In this document: positions 34,975-44,596 of the stretch, in pieces
How the letters are laid out: the number at the start of each line of letters is the position of its first letter
How positions within the stretch are numbered: the first letter of the stretch is position 1
Source of the DNA: Aquimarina algicola
GTDB taxonomy: Bacteria; Bacteroidota; Bacteroidia; Flavobacteriales; Flavobacteriaceae
Assembly (NCBI RefSeq): GCF_006443095.1
Contig: NZ_VFWZ01000001.1
Span: forward strand, 248,001-312,000
Length of the DNA stretch: 64,000 bases
Reading direction: 5' to 3'
Made by a program: the position numbers and the translations under genes
Notes under the pieces: model-generated
What the model was told of the DNA's origin: nothing
Databases searched by the model: none
The model's input: only the letters and a program-made list of their open reading frames with translations

Positions 34975-36090
34975 ATGAGTTTTTTTAAAAAGATATTCTC
35001 TTCAAAAGAAAAAGAATTTCAAAAGGCTGATATTTTACTTGAACAAAAATCCCCCTGTTGCCCAATAACAGCAATAGTTGAACAAGACAATCGAGTAGCA
35101 CACTTTTATTTATGGGGTCCTGAAAATTCAAATTTTGGTGTAAAATCTTGTTGGATACGTAATTTGAAAGATGCTCCCAAAGCATTAGAAATCGAATTAA
35201 TGGATAAAGGCATCCCTCCTATGCTGCCAAAGGAGTTTTGTAAATTTCAAAAAGGACAAGAAAAGCTGAATAAAAATGATTTAGATATCGTTTGGACAGA
35301 AGAAGGAGATGCAGCTGCCCTTTTAGTAAAAGATGAAATAATTGCAATCATACCCATCTGGAGTGGTCAAAACGGGTTTCATGGATATGCAAAGGATTGT
35401 TTGGGACAAGGAGACTTTGCTTGGGAACTTACAGAATCTAATGTTTTTATCGAAAGAATCCATAAGTCTAAAGAGTATTGGAACTCTTGGAATGATGAAT
35501 TAAATCCATTTCAAATTCTACAACCTTTCATTCTTGATACATACGATGAAATTTTTGGTAAGCATGATCAATATTTTGCAATTGATGGAAATGAATGGCC
35601 TCCTAAAGGACTTTACTTAAGGAAAGGAGAGTTTAAAACTATTTTTGCTACTGTAGGTGTTTCTTTATTACCGATGCCTGTAGTTGAAATGTATTCTGAA
35701 AATCGTCTTGAATCGAATCGAATTGAACTAGGAATGATTTGTGATTCGGTTTTTTCTGAAAACGATATACAGCAAATAGCAGAATGGATTAGTGGGCAAA
35801 CTACAATTCCCTGGGGTAATATTACCTTTTTGGGAGAAGGACATACTATTGGTTTTATACCATTACATTCAACAAAATATAATTCTGTACTTCTTACCAA
35901 TAGACTCGATATCCTACCAAAACCAGAGCTTGGAGATTATCGAGAATCCAAAATCAACTTTTTTTGGATGGTACCAATATCAGAAAATGAAAGAAATGAA
36001 ATTATGAAGAATGGTAGCGAAGTAATTTTGGAACGACTCAACAAGATAGGAGAAAAATTATTCTCTCTGGATCGAGAAGAAGTATTGTAA
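34975..36090 (+). CDS. Suppressor of fused (SUFU) domain protein
   Basis: 371 residues, cytoplasmic. The C-terminal half (about 185-355) fits the bacterial SUFU family: LPMPVVEMYSENRLESNRIELG, TTIPWGNITFLGEGHTIGF, and the closing FFWMVPISENERNEIMKNG. The N-terminal 180 residues (VAHFYLWGPENSNFGVKSCW region) form an additional domain I do not recognise. Bacterial SUFU proteins often act as immunity proteins in polymorphic toxin systems. No toxin gene is next to it, so its partner is unknown. It is probably cotranscribed with the desaturase-like gene upstream and the zinc-ribbon gene downstream. Confidence 0.75.
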   Translation: MSFFKKIFSSKEKEFQKADILLEQKSPCCPITAIVEQDNRVAHFYLWGPENSNFGVKSCWIRNLKDAPKALEIELMDKGIPPMLPKEFCKFQKGQEKLNKNDLDIVWTEEGDAAALLVKDEIIAIIPIWSGQNGFHGYAKDCLGQGDFAWELTESNVFIERIHKSKEYWNSWNDELNPFQILQPFILDTYDEIFGKHDQYFAIDGNEWPPKGLYLRKGEFKTIFATVGVSLLPMPVVEMYSENRLESNRIELGMICDSVFSENDIQQIAEWISGQTTIPWGNITFLGEGHTIGFIPLHSTKYNSVLLTNRLDILPKPELGDYRESKINFFWMVPISENERNEIMKNGSEVILERLNKIGEKLFSLDREEVL

Positions 36091-36144
36091 TAATATGTAA
36101 TGTTTCTTATAGAGGTTATTGTTCAACCAGATATCTCATAGAAC

Positions 36145-36660
36145 TTGGATAAGAAAAACCATAAAATAGAAAGAGAGTGTTTAAAATGCGGTACTATACA
36201 GAGTCTTACTGTTACAAAAAAAGAAGCTGCTTTTGATTTGATTGATTACGATAGAGTTTTAGGTGTAAAATGTCCAAAATGTTTTAATAAGCAATTCTCA
36301 ATTACTTTCCAAAACGTAACTCTTGATTTGGATATACTCAAAGAATGGTCTCTAGATTCAGAATTATATTTACAAGAACAAGACGAAGAACTCTTATTAG
36401 CTGATGAGCTATATTTAGATATAGTTTTAAAAACTTTGGATACTCATAAAATATTAGATCATAAGAGAAATATACTACTAGAGGCTCTATGTATAATTGT
36501 CTATGACAATACAATTAAAGAGAACCCGAAAAGAGACGAAGATCTAAAAAATAGGGTAATTTTTGAACTGAATACAAGAATAGAACAATTACGATTAGCT
36601 GATGATTGGGTGATGGATTATATCAAAGAGGTTGTATATCCGCAATTGAACACAATGTAA
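36145..36660 (+). CDS. Zinc-ribbon protein starting at TTG
   Basis: 171 residues. The start must be TTG at 36145: an in-frame stop TAG lies just two codons upstream and no internal Met occurs before the last 20 residues. A CxxC pair at about 12-15 (RECLKCGTI) and another at 43-46 (VKCPKCFNK) form a zinc ribbon; the rest is acidic and helical. It lies 54 bp after the SUFU gene. Function unknown. Confidence 0.65.
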   Translation: MDKKNHKIERECLKCGTIQSLTVTKKEAAFDLIDYDRVLGVKCPKCFNKQFSITFQNVTLDLDILKEWSLDSELYLQEQDEELLLADELYLDIVLKTLDTHKILDHKRNILLEALCIIVYDNTIKENPKRDEDLKNRVIFELNTRIEQLRLADDWVMDYIKEVVYPQLNTM

Positions 36661-36812
36661 AAACATTACCTTCCGATAAAATCTTCTTTATTTTATAAAT
36701 TCAAATGGTTCGTAATATTAATTATTGATTCTAAATTAGATCATAAATATTCTTTGGATTTGAGAACCTAAACCCATTTTGAAGATTTAGACTCTCTTTA
36801 GACATCATCAAT

Positions 36813-39800
36813 TTATTCTTTTATTGTCAATGTATTACCTGGAATCCAATGTTTATATTCATCTGCATAGTACTGGTATGTGCAACTTGCTGGAGCTTGA
36901 TACACTCCTGATATATCTGCTTTTAGGTCTAATGAAATAGTTTTAGATTCATTAGGACCAAAACCTCTCCAATAAAAAACAATATAGTTATTGAATATTT
37001 CGTAATAGGCTACTTCTTTTCGTTCAAGTATTTCTTTTAACTGCCATGGTTGTGGTGTTGTTCCCGAAGGGATGCCGATGATAGCCATTGGCATGCTCAA
37101 TCCGGTTTTGGATGTATTTTTTACCATTACTGTCATTCTCACATTATCTCCAACACGATAAGATGGTTTGGTAATTGTAGTTTCTAATTTAAGTTTACAT
37201 TGTTTAGATGTATCTGGTAAAGGGCTATCCCATTCAACATGCATTTCATAAGGAAATGTAATTTTAGGATTTGTAAAACGTACAGATAACTTTTGTTTTC
37301 CTTCTTTGATATAATTTTCAAGATTTTGAATCACAATTTGCCCGTTATCATTTAACTGCAATTGTTGAGTCAGTTTTTTATTATTTAAGATAAGTTCTAC
37401 TGCTTGGTTTTCTTCAATCCATTTACTTTTTTGAACTTTAGTATAATTAATAAGTGCTTTAAGCGCAGTGGCAGTAGCTTGAGTAGACCCAAAACTCCCA
37501 TTTTTTCGTTGACTTAGCAAATAATCTATTCCTTTTGTAAGTAGCTCCTCATTTTGATCTTTAGCTTTTAGCAGTGCAAGAATGGTAAATGCTGCGGTCT
37601 CTACATTTTTGGAGTTTCCATAAGATCTGGTAATCGTATGTGCTACAGGTAATTCAGCATAACCATACTGTTTTATATTTTTGGTAATTTCCTTTATCAA
37701 TGTTGCAGCCTTATTAGGTTGTTTAAAATTATAACTTGTTGCTGCTAATAATGCCATTCGGTATGTATCTTTATCTTCGAGGGCTTTGTTATAGGCTTGA
37801 TTATATTCTTTTTCTATATCCACATTTATACCAGCCTGACTAATTGCATAAACAATATAGGCATTGGCAACATCTTTTGGTGTACTTGTAAAATGACTAT
37901 ATCCTTTAGTACTTTTTTCAAAGCCTCCTTTTCCATCTCTACGACTCATTAACCATTGTACTGTCCTATCGATCATTTTTTGGTCTACTTCAGGATATAT
38001 TTCTTTCATTTCTGTAAATTCCAATACACCATATGCGGTTAAGGTTTCATGTGGAGGAGTCCCACCAAACCATTCAAATCCACCTTCTTTGGTTTCAAAA
38101 CCAATCAAGCGTTTGTACCCTTCTTTTATAAACTGAAGAGCCTTTTGCTCGATCTCGGGATTACTTTTTCCTGTTTCTTTTAAATATTGCAATATCAAGA
38201 TATTAGGATAGGTACTTGAAGAAGTTTGCTCAAAACAGCCATAAGGTCTTCTAATCAACGATTCTATACCATTCATCACATCACCAACAATATCGGTATA
38301 GATGGTGAAGTTTGCTGTTAGACTATTCTTTACAACAGCATTAACATCAAAGGTATACGATTGGTTTGTAGCACCTGAAATAGAAACCTCTGTTGGAAAA
38401 TCAGGGCTAATTAAGGCCACTTCTTTTTTTACAATATCTTGATAAGATGCACCTTTTACAGATACTGTAATCATTTTTTCTTCTGAAATTACAGTTGGTA
38501 GCACTGATACTAGTATTTTTTTTGAGCTTTTGGGTGCCAAATCAACTCCTTTTTCTATAGGGTTAATCAATTCTATACCTTTTGGCAGAACAAGGTTTAT
38601 AGAGGCTTGTATAGATTGGTTTGACTCATTTTTAATTGTTATTGGTAACAAAACAGTATCACGCAATGCCATATAATTTGGAGTTTTGACATCTATTGAT
38701 AAAAGTTTTTTGGTACTATAATCCTTTTCAGTACGCCCTACTAGTCCATTAAAGCCGATTCCCTCTGCAATAACCTTAAACGATGTAATAGCATCAGAGT
38801 TATAAAACGATAAAGAAGCTTCTCCTTTATCATCTGTTTGAACAATAGGGTTCCAGTATATGGTTTGTCTAAAATCGGTACGCTCTTGAGATATATTGGT
38901 ATTGTCATATACAGGAGCATAAAATTCCTTAGGTGTATAATTAACTAAAGATCGTTGCTTATAAATATTCTGATACGTATAATTATTAAATGTTGGGTTA
39001 TTCAATGTTTTCTTCCCCCAGTTGTTAATAAAACCTTTGTTTTTGGAGTTGATCACAATGACCCCATTGGCTCCTCTGGTACCATAGAGTGCGGTAGCAG
39101 AAGCATCTTTTAATATAGTTATAGATTCTATTCTATCAGGATCCAATTGCTGTAATGATGTTTGATTTGCGACGATCCCATCAACAACATATAAGGGTTG
39201 ATTGTTACCCGAAACACTACTGATACCTCGTATGCTGATTTGGGATGTATTTCCTACATTACCATTTGCTCTAGTAATCTCTACTCCTGTAACTCTGCCT
39301 TGTAGCATCTGAGATACTGAAGAAGCTGGTTGTATTTCTTCTGTTTTTAATATTACAATACTACTATTGGTAGCTATCTTTTGTTGTGTAGAATATGCCG
39401 CTACAATCACCTCTTCTAAGGCGGCTGCTTCACTTTCTGCCAAAGATAAAGGCGCTATTTTTCCTTTTTTAGCAATCTTCTTCTTGTTCAATGATGGTTT
39501 TATATTCTCTAAAGCTGCTATTTCTGCTTTTTTAGCAATCTTTTTCTTCAATGGTGGTTTTATATCTTCAAAACGCTCAATAACTATACTATTATCCTTA
39601 TCATCATTGATATAAGTCGTTGACTTTTTTTCTACATCATATCCTTTTTGTAATACGGTTCGGTTGATATATACTTTTTTACCATTATCTGTATAGGCAA
39701 CCAATATATATGAATTGGATTGCCCTAATTTATATGCATATTCTCCTTTATCATTAGTATCAAAAACCAATACCTTGTTTCCATTTTCATCAAATAAAAG

Positions 39801-41465
39801 CAAGTGAGCTTTTACAGGTTTGCCTTGTGCGTTTACAACAACCCCTTTATGCACTTCTTCACGTTCAGGAAGATAAGACGCATTTTCTTGAGTTATCATT
39901 TGTGTTGAGAGATAATTCCTCCATCCATGAGTAAGCATTACATAATCAAGTGCTTTTGATGCTTTAGGTTCTTTTGGATCAAAATAAAAAACCGGTTTGT
40001 GTATATTGCCTTTTAGTTCTGATGACATCAAGAAATAGGACAAGATATGGTCTTGTTTGTCGTCTGCGAGCGAAAGTAATTTATTATCCGCTACTGCTAT
40101 CGATAAATTAGCAGGTATAGGTACTCCTACTGCATCAGTGGTTTTTATATTTATGTTTACTTTCTCTCTAGTTTGATAAATTTCTTTATCAGTATTTACT
40201 TCTACTTTAAGCTGTTTATGAGTATTTAAAAAAACTAACCGTTCTGCAACAGGGGCATCTTTTGAATCAAAAATTGTAAACTGTGTAATCCCAATAGGAA
40301 AATCATGTATTGGTATCTGTATCGTGTTTTGGTCTTTATTTATTGTACGAGACCACAAGGTCTTTGTTGGAGTTGAGATTTCTAATCGTAATGAAGTGTT
40401 TAATGTAGAAAATAATTGTAGTGTTGCATTAACACTATCTACCACTGTAGAGAAACGAACTCCCTGGTCATGCACTTTTGGGAGTTTAATTTTTTGTTCT
40501 GAAGTAAATGGTGCTTTGATTTGAGCATAATATGTAGTATTTGATAAAGCAGGTAGGTCAAAACCGCCCATACCATCATGATAGCTGGTAAAATTCGCTA
40601 AAACGTTTCCTGAAGCATCTGTAATATTACCTGAAATATCTACTGGTTTGCCAAACTCATTTACAGCTTTAAAGGCTACTTGATTTGTTGTTCCTGCTAT
40701 GAGTTTTCCACTTTCGGGAAAAAACTGAAGATCTATAGTATCTAATACTACAGGTACACTACGAGAAATTGATTCTGTAGTACCATTATGAGGAAGTAAT
40801 ATAGTCAATACAACATCTATAGTAGACAAATCTTTAGGTAGTGTAAAAATTGGATTCGCTTTTCCGTTGGTATCAGTGATAGTTGTATCGGTAAATATTT
40901 TTTCTCCCTTTACAGCAACTTCATAGGTGATTTCTTGATTTGCTATAGGATTATTTTTAAGGTCTTTTGCTTCAAAATTGGCAGTAACCTCTGAGGATTT
41001 TCCATAACCTTCTCTTTCAAATTTAAGTGTTAGTAATGCCTCTGGTTTGATGATTTTCTGAATGGTTATTTTTTTCGTAAAAAAAGAGGATTCACCATAA
41101 TTATACATCCAGTTGGTGTACATTTTGAGCGTGTAGATCCCTCCTACCCAATCATATTGAGTATCAAAGTTACCATATGCATATCCATGATTGACTGCTA
41201 TTTTTAATCGTTTTACTATGGTTCCTTTGGGAGAGATAAGTTCTGCATACATAGCATCACTTAGAGTAGTTATAGTATGACTTTCATCAACAACATATGA
41301 TTTGAACCATATCGTTTCTCCCGGAAAATAAAATGGTCTATCAGTTTGAGTATAAATATCCTCGACCAACCTATGGTTTTTATCATAATTAATAAAAGAG
41401 ATAGTAATCATGCACATTACTATTACCAATAGTATTCTTTTTATTTTATGTATATATAATTGCAT
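36813..41465 (-). CDS. Alpha-2-macroglobulin family protein with internal TonB-receptor plug domain
   Basis: 1550 residues. After an N-terminal hydrophobic signal (about 8-26) come macroglobulin MG domains (about 30-530; QTDRPFYFPGETIWFKSYV is the MG2-type opening). Residues 538-605 form a carboxypeptidase-regulatory-like beta domain, 630-680 a Lys-rich linker with a tandem duplication, and 684-808 a complete SusC-type plug: LEEVIVAAYSTQQK, MLQGRVTGVEI, SQISIRGISS, QPLYVVDGI and DASATALYGTRGANGVIVIN. The A2M core resumes at 871 (WNPIVQTDDKGEASLSFY), with a thioester-type CFEQ motif at Cys1077-Gln1080 and the helical thioester domain to about 1345, then C-terminal beta domains. A2Ms trap proteases. 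The gene starts 4 bp after the barrel gene, which itself lacks a plug. Confidence 0.92.
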   Translation of the reverse strand: MQLYIHKIKRILLVIVMCMITISFINYDKNHRLVEDIYTQTDRPFYFPGETIWFKSYVVDESHTITTLSDAMYAELISPKGTIVKRLKIAVNHGYAYGNFDTQYDWVGGIYTLKMYTNWMYNYGESSFFTKKITIQKIIKPEALLTLKFEREGYGKSSEVTANFEAKDLKNNPIANQEITYEVAVKGEKIFTDTTITDTNGKANPIFTLPKDLSTIDVVLTILLPHNGTTESISRSVPVVLDTIDLQFFPESGKLIAGTTNQVAFKAVNEFGKPVDISGNITDASGNVLANFTSYHDGMGGFDLPALSNTTYYAQIKAPFTSEQKIKLPKVHDQGVRFSTVVDSVNATLQLFSTLNTSLRLEISTPTKTLWSRTINKDQNTIQIPIHDFPIGITQFTIFDSKDAPVAERLVFLNTHKQLKVEVNTDKEIYQTREKVNINIKTTDAVGVPIPANLSIAVADNKLLSLADDKQDHILSYFLMSSELKGNIHKPVFYFDPKEPKASKALDYVMLTHGWRNYLSTQMITQENASYLPEREEVHKGVVVNAQGKPVKAHLLLFDENGNKVLVFDTNDKGEYAYKLGQSNSYILVAYTDNGKKVYINRTVLQKGYDVEKKSTTYINDDKDNSIVIERFEDIKPPLKKKIAKKAEIAALENIKPSLNKKKIAKKGKIAPLSLAESEAAALEEVIVAAYSTQQKIATNSSIVILKTEEIQPASSVSQMLQGRVTGVEITRANGNVGNTSQISIRGISSVSGNNQPLYVVDGIVANQTSLQQLDPDRIESITILKDASATALYGTRGANGVIVINSKNKGFINNWGKKTLNNPTFNNYTYQNIYKQRSLVNYTPKEFYAPVYDNTNISQERTDFRQTIYWNPIVQTDDKGEASLSFYNSDAITSFKVIAEGIGFNGLVGRTEKDYSTKKLLSIDVKTPNYMALRDTVLLPITIKNESNQSIQASINLVLPKGIELINPIEKGVDLAPKSSKKILVSVLPTVISEEKMITVSVKGASYQDIVKKEVALISPDFPTEVSISGATNQSYTFDVNAVVKNSLTANFTIYTDIVGDVMNGIESLIRRPYGCFEQTSSSTYPNILILQYLKETGKSNPEIEQKALQFIKEGYKRLIGFETKEGGFEWFGGTPPHETLTAYGVLEFTEMKEIYPEVDQKMIDRTVQWLMSRRDGKGGFEKSTKGYSHFTSTPKDVANAYIVYAISQAGINVDIEKEYNQAYNKALEDKDTYRMALLAATSYNFKQPNKAATLIKEITKNIKQYGYAELPVAHTITRSYGNSKNVETAAFTILALLKAKDQNEELLTKGIDYLLSQRKNGSFGSTQATATALKALINYTKVQKSKWIEENQAVELILNNKKLTQQLQLNDNGQIVIQNLENYIKEGKQKLSVRFTNPKITFPYEMHVEWDSPLPDTSKQCKLKLETTITKPSYRVGDNVRMTVMVKNTSKTGLSMPMAIIGIPSGTTPQPWQLKEILERKEVAYYEIFNNYIVFYWRGFGPNESKTISLDLKADISGVYQAPASCTYQYYADEYKHWIPGNTLTIKE

Positions 41466-41469
41466 ATGG

Positions 41470-44334
41470 TTATAGTTTTAGTTTTAATGTTACTCCTATT
41501 TCGCTGATAATAGGGGTGTTGAAAAATTGAAGCCCTCTTGCAGATGTGTGATCAAATAGATTTCTAAAGGGTGATGCTCCATCATATTTATTATAGGTAA
41601 ATAGATTTTTACCATATATTCCTACATCAAATTCTCTGATAAAATCGTGATCCCCTTTTCTTTTGATTTGATATGAAATATCAACTGATTTTAAGTTAAT
41701 AAAGCTTCCATCTACGATTGCTTCTTCTGCGACACCTTCAAACCCGTATCTTGTAAATCTGTTTTCTGATATTGCATTTTCTGGGTTGGCAAAATCTATA
41801 ATAGTCGTGTTAGGAGTACCCTGCGTAGTTACTCCATCAAAAACAAACCCTGTAATCGCCCGTTCATTGGCAGATTGTTCAGAAGTTCCGAGATAGTTAA
41901 GTACATTTTGAGTACCATTCCAAACATCGCCTCCTTTTTGATAATCGATCAAAAAATTAAGTCGTAACTTTCTGTAATAAAAAGAATTAGAAAATCCAAT
42001 GGTAAAATCCGGTGTTGGATCTCCTATGATTTTGGATGTTGTAGCAACTAAAGGAAAACCTTGATCGTCAATAATCATATTATTCTCGCTATCTCTTGCA
42101 TAGGCAGAGCCTACAATTACTCCTGCCGATTGACCAGGAATCAAATTTTTAGAAATTGTAGAAAAACCAGCAATAGGAATACGATCTTCATCACTATAAA
42201 TTCGTTTTACCTCATTACGATACCAAGTAAAAACTAGACTCGGAGAATAAGTAAAGCCTCCATAATGATATGAAGATAGATGCAAAGAAGCTTCTAATCC
42301 ATAATTATTAATATCAGCACTATTTTGAAGTTGAAATTGGCCTTCGCTCTCTACAGGAAAGACAACTTTTTCATCAGTGTGATGATAATACAAAATACTC
42401 AAATCGATATTCTTATTATGAAATAGTTCGAAACCAATTTGAGTACTTATAGAATAACTCTTTTTTTCTTCCAATTGTAAATCATCGCTCACAAATAAAT
42501 CATCATTAGACACAAAACCTTGTATCTGTTGTGGCGTTATGTCCAGACTATTATGACTCTGATTGGCATAATACAAGGGAGTTTCATTGATTTCAAGAGC
42601 TGCACCTGCTGATATTTTAAGTCTATTGAGCCAATACATATCTAGAGCTTCTCTAAGATTAATATCAACTTGTAGATTAGGTAAAAACCATTTATCATTT
42701 TGTATTGATGATACATAAGAAGAGTTTGTAAAACTGATTTTGGTATTCCAGTCTATAATATTGTAAGCAAACATGTTAGAAAGACGTAGTGTATTTCTAT
42801 TGATTGTCTTATTATTATTACTAATTGTCTCTGGAGCATCAAATGTAAGAGGAGTAAATCCTGTTTGTTCTTGTAAACTATATTTCAAATCTTTGTTTGT
42901 ATAGTCTACTTTACTATTAAAATCTATTTCGGATTTCTTATATGTTTTAGTAAATGAAAATAATGCAGTAGCATTAAAAGTATTTGTATCAAATTCTTTA
43001 TCACTAGCAAATCCATTAGTAAATCCAGCAGTATTGGGAATGACACCAAAACGTTCTGCTCTCGTAGTATAGGTATTACTAATATTGGTATTGAGCGTTA
43101 CTACATCCGAAAATCGAAAAGTGTTTTGAACACCGGCAATAAGAGCATCTTGTGTTATTTGATTTCGGTTAAAATCTAATAACCAAAATGGATTATTAAA
43201 ATTCTGTGAACTAAAACTACGCTGCAATCCATTTTCTAAAGCTACTCCTTGCCTATTCTCAAAGCTAACAGGTGTTGCCCAATTAGTAAGTAAAACCGTA
43301 TTAAAAAAACCATTAAGATTTGGTTGATTGTCTTCTTGAGTAGTATACTTTAACGAAGCATCCCAAGTACTATTTTTTTCTGTATTAGAGAGGTTGTTAT
43401 ATCGTAATGCTACTTCATGAAATCGGTTATTTTCTTTATCAAAAATATCTCTAATTCTTTCGTCTTTATATTCTAAACCTAAATAATCTTTATCAGTAGC
43501 GACATTAAAAAATACTGTATTGATCGTTTTGAACGAAGTATCAAATATCTCATTATCATATGCAATAGAATTCGCTCCCGAACCAGAGCCGATAGGTATA
43601 AGTACACCATTTTGATCATATGGGGTATCAATAGCATTAAACTGTAAATTGCTTAATCTTGGACCGTAGGAAAAAAATACATTTGAATCTGGTCCAAAAT
43701 AGGTGTTTTGACCTTCAAAAGGTTGTCCTTGAGCAAAATTTTGTTGAAGTTTTGGTAAATTACTTTGTTTCACAAATTGAACCCCTGTAGTAGTGTTCCA
43801 CCCTACTTCGTAAAATATATCTGGTTCAAAATAGGTAAGTTGGACTTTATTTTTTTCTTTTTGTATTTCAATACTTTTAATCCTTTCATACTGTAAATAT
43901 GAGGTGTTATTTCGGTATTTATATCTGCTATTTGAGATATCAGGGATATTAAAATTATTTGCCTTTTTATTTTTTAAGGTTATAGCTTCAATGTATTTGT
44001 CACTAATGATATGGCTTACTGCTTCTTGTTTGATTTTGATTTCTTTATTATCGTCATTAAACATGTCTGAAGTAATTACTACTTCTTTGGTATCCATTCC
44101 TATAAAACTAAATACAAGCACATCTCCTACATTACAATCAATACTATAATTACCATCAAAATCTGTTTGTGTTCCCGTATTTGTTCCCTTTATCACTACG
44201 TTTACTCCGGGAAGAGGCTCACCTTCTTCATCTTCTAATACCCCTTTTAGAGTACGTTCCTGAGAGAATATAGAAGTAGAAAAAAGCAATAAGAGTAATG
44301 TAACTATATAAAAATGAAAGAAATAGTTTTTCAT
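41470..44334 (-). CDS. SusC/RagA-like outer membrane barrel lacking a plug domain
   Basis: 954 residues. Signal peptide (1-24, STSIFSQ), then a CarboxypepD-regulatory-like domain (27-103: GEPLPGVNVVIKGTNTGTQT, FDGNYSI). A normal SusC would follow with a plug of about 115-130 residues carrying LYVVDG and ALYGSRAANG motifs; here only about 60 unrelated residues (104-165) precede the barrel, which starts with the usual post-plug pattern (LPKLQQNFAQGQPFEGQ, FSYGPRL). About 20-22 strands follow to the closing ISEIGVTLKLKL. No SusD gene is adjacent. The next gene downstream encodes an A2M with the missing plug. The reading frame is intact, so this is not a frameshift artefact within the gene. Confidence 0.9.
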   Translation of the reverse strand: MKNYFFHFYIVTLLLLLFSTSIFSQERTLKGVLEDEEGEPLPGVNVVIKGTNTGTQTDFDGNYSIDCNVGDVLVFSFIGMDTKEVVITSDMFNDDNKEIKIKQEAVSHIISDKYIEAITLKNKKANNFNIPDISNSRYKYRNNTSYLQYERIKSIEIQKEKNKVQLTYFEPDIFYEVGWNTTTGVQFVKQSNLPKLQQNFAQGQPFEGQNTYFGPDSNVFFSYGPRLSNLQFNAIDTPYDQNGVLIPIGSGSGANSIAYDNEIFDTSFKTINTVFFNVATDKDYLGLEYKDERIRDIFDKENNRFHEVALRYNNLSNTEKNSTWDASLKYTTQEDNQPNLNGFFNTVLLTNWATPVSFENRQGVALENGLQRSFSSQNFNNPFWLLDFNRNQITQDALIAGVQNTFRFSDVVTLNTNISNTYTTRAERFGVIPNTAGFTNGFASDKEFDTNTFNATALFSFTKTYKKSEIDFNSKVDYTNKDLKYSLQEQTGFTPLTFDAPETISNNNKTINRNTLRLSNMFAYNIIDWNTKISFTNSSYVSSIQNDKWFLPNLQVDINLREALDMYWLNRLKISAGAALEINETPLYYANQSHNSLDITPQQIQGFVSNDDLFVSDDLQLEEKKSYSISTQIGFELFHNKNIDLSILYYHHTDEKVVFPVESEGQFQLQNSADINNYGLEASLHLSSYHYGGFTYSPSLVFTWYRNEVKRIYSDEDRIPIAGFSTISKNLIPGQSAGVIVGSAYARDSENNMIIDDQGFPLVATTSKIIGDPTPDFTIGFSNSFYYRKLRLNFLIDYQKGGDVWNGTQNVLNYLGTSEQSANERAITGFVFDGVTTQGTPNTTIIDFANPENAISENRFTRYGFEGVAEEAIVDGSFINLKSVDISYQIKRKGDHDFIREFDVGIYGKNLFTYNKYDGASPFRNLFDHTSARGLQFFNTPIISEIGVTLKLKL

Positions 44335-44356
44335 AATTGTTTGGTTTAGTGCTTTT

Positions 44357-44386
44357 CAAAAATATTACCATTATTTAATTCTCAAA
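44357..44386 (-). promoter_or_regulatory. Promoter of the barrel-A2M operon
   Basis: On the - strand TTTG (44386-44383) is followed after 18 bp by TATTTTTG (44364-44357), a good match to the Bacteroidota -33/-7 promoter, 22 bp before the start codon of the barrel gene. Confidence 0.55.
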
Positions 44387-44596
44387 ACTTAAAGTGAGTG
44401 AAGTTGTCTTTTGGGTGAGTAAAGTTGTTTTTGAATGATACCATAGAAATTCTCCTTATGTTCATATAACACAATATTATCTCATTAAATCTTAGTCAGA
44501 TCTTTTCTTAAAATTTAATTAAATACTTCAATGCTACGCTTCATTTTTAGTTACTTTAAGCTTTTAGAAATAATCATCAATCAAAATCAAAACATT

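Noticed and set aside
33780-36090. Hedgehog-like link between sterol desaturase and SUFU
   Set aside because: Attractive by name only; nothing in the sequence supports a sterol signalling pathway in this bacterium.
41470-44334. Missing plug explained by a frameshift or pseudogene
   Set aside because: Both the barrel and the A2M reading frames are uninterrupted over their whole length, with a signal peptide and a normal C terminus for the barrel.
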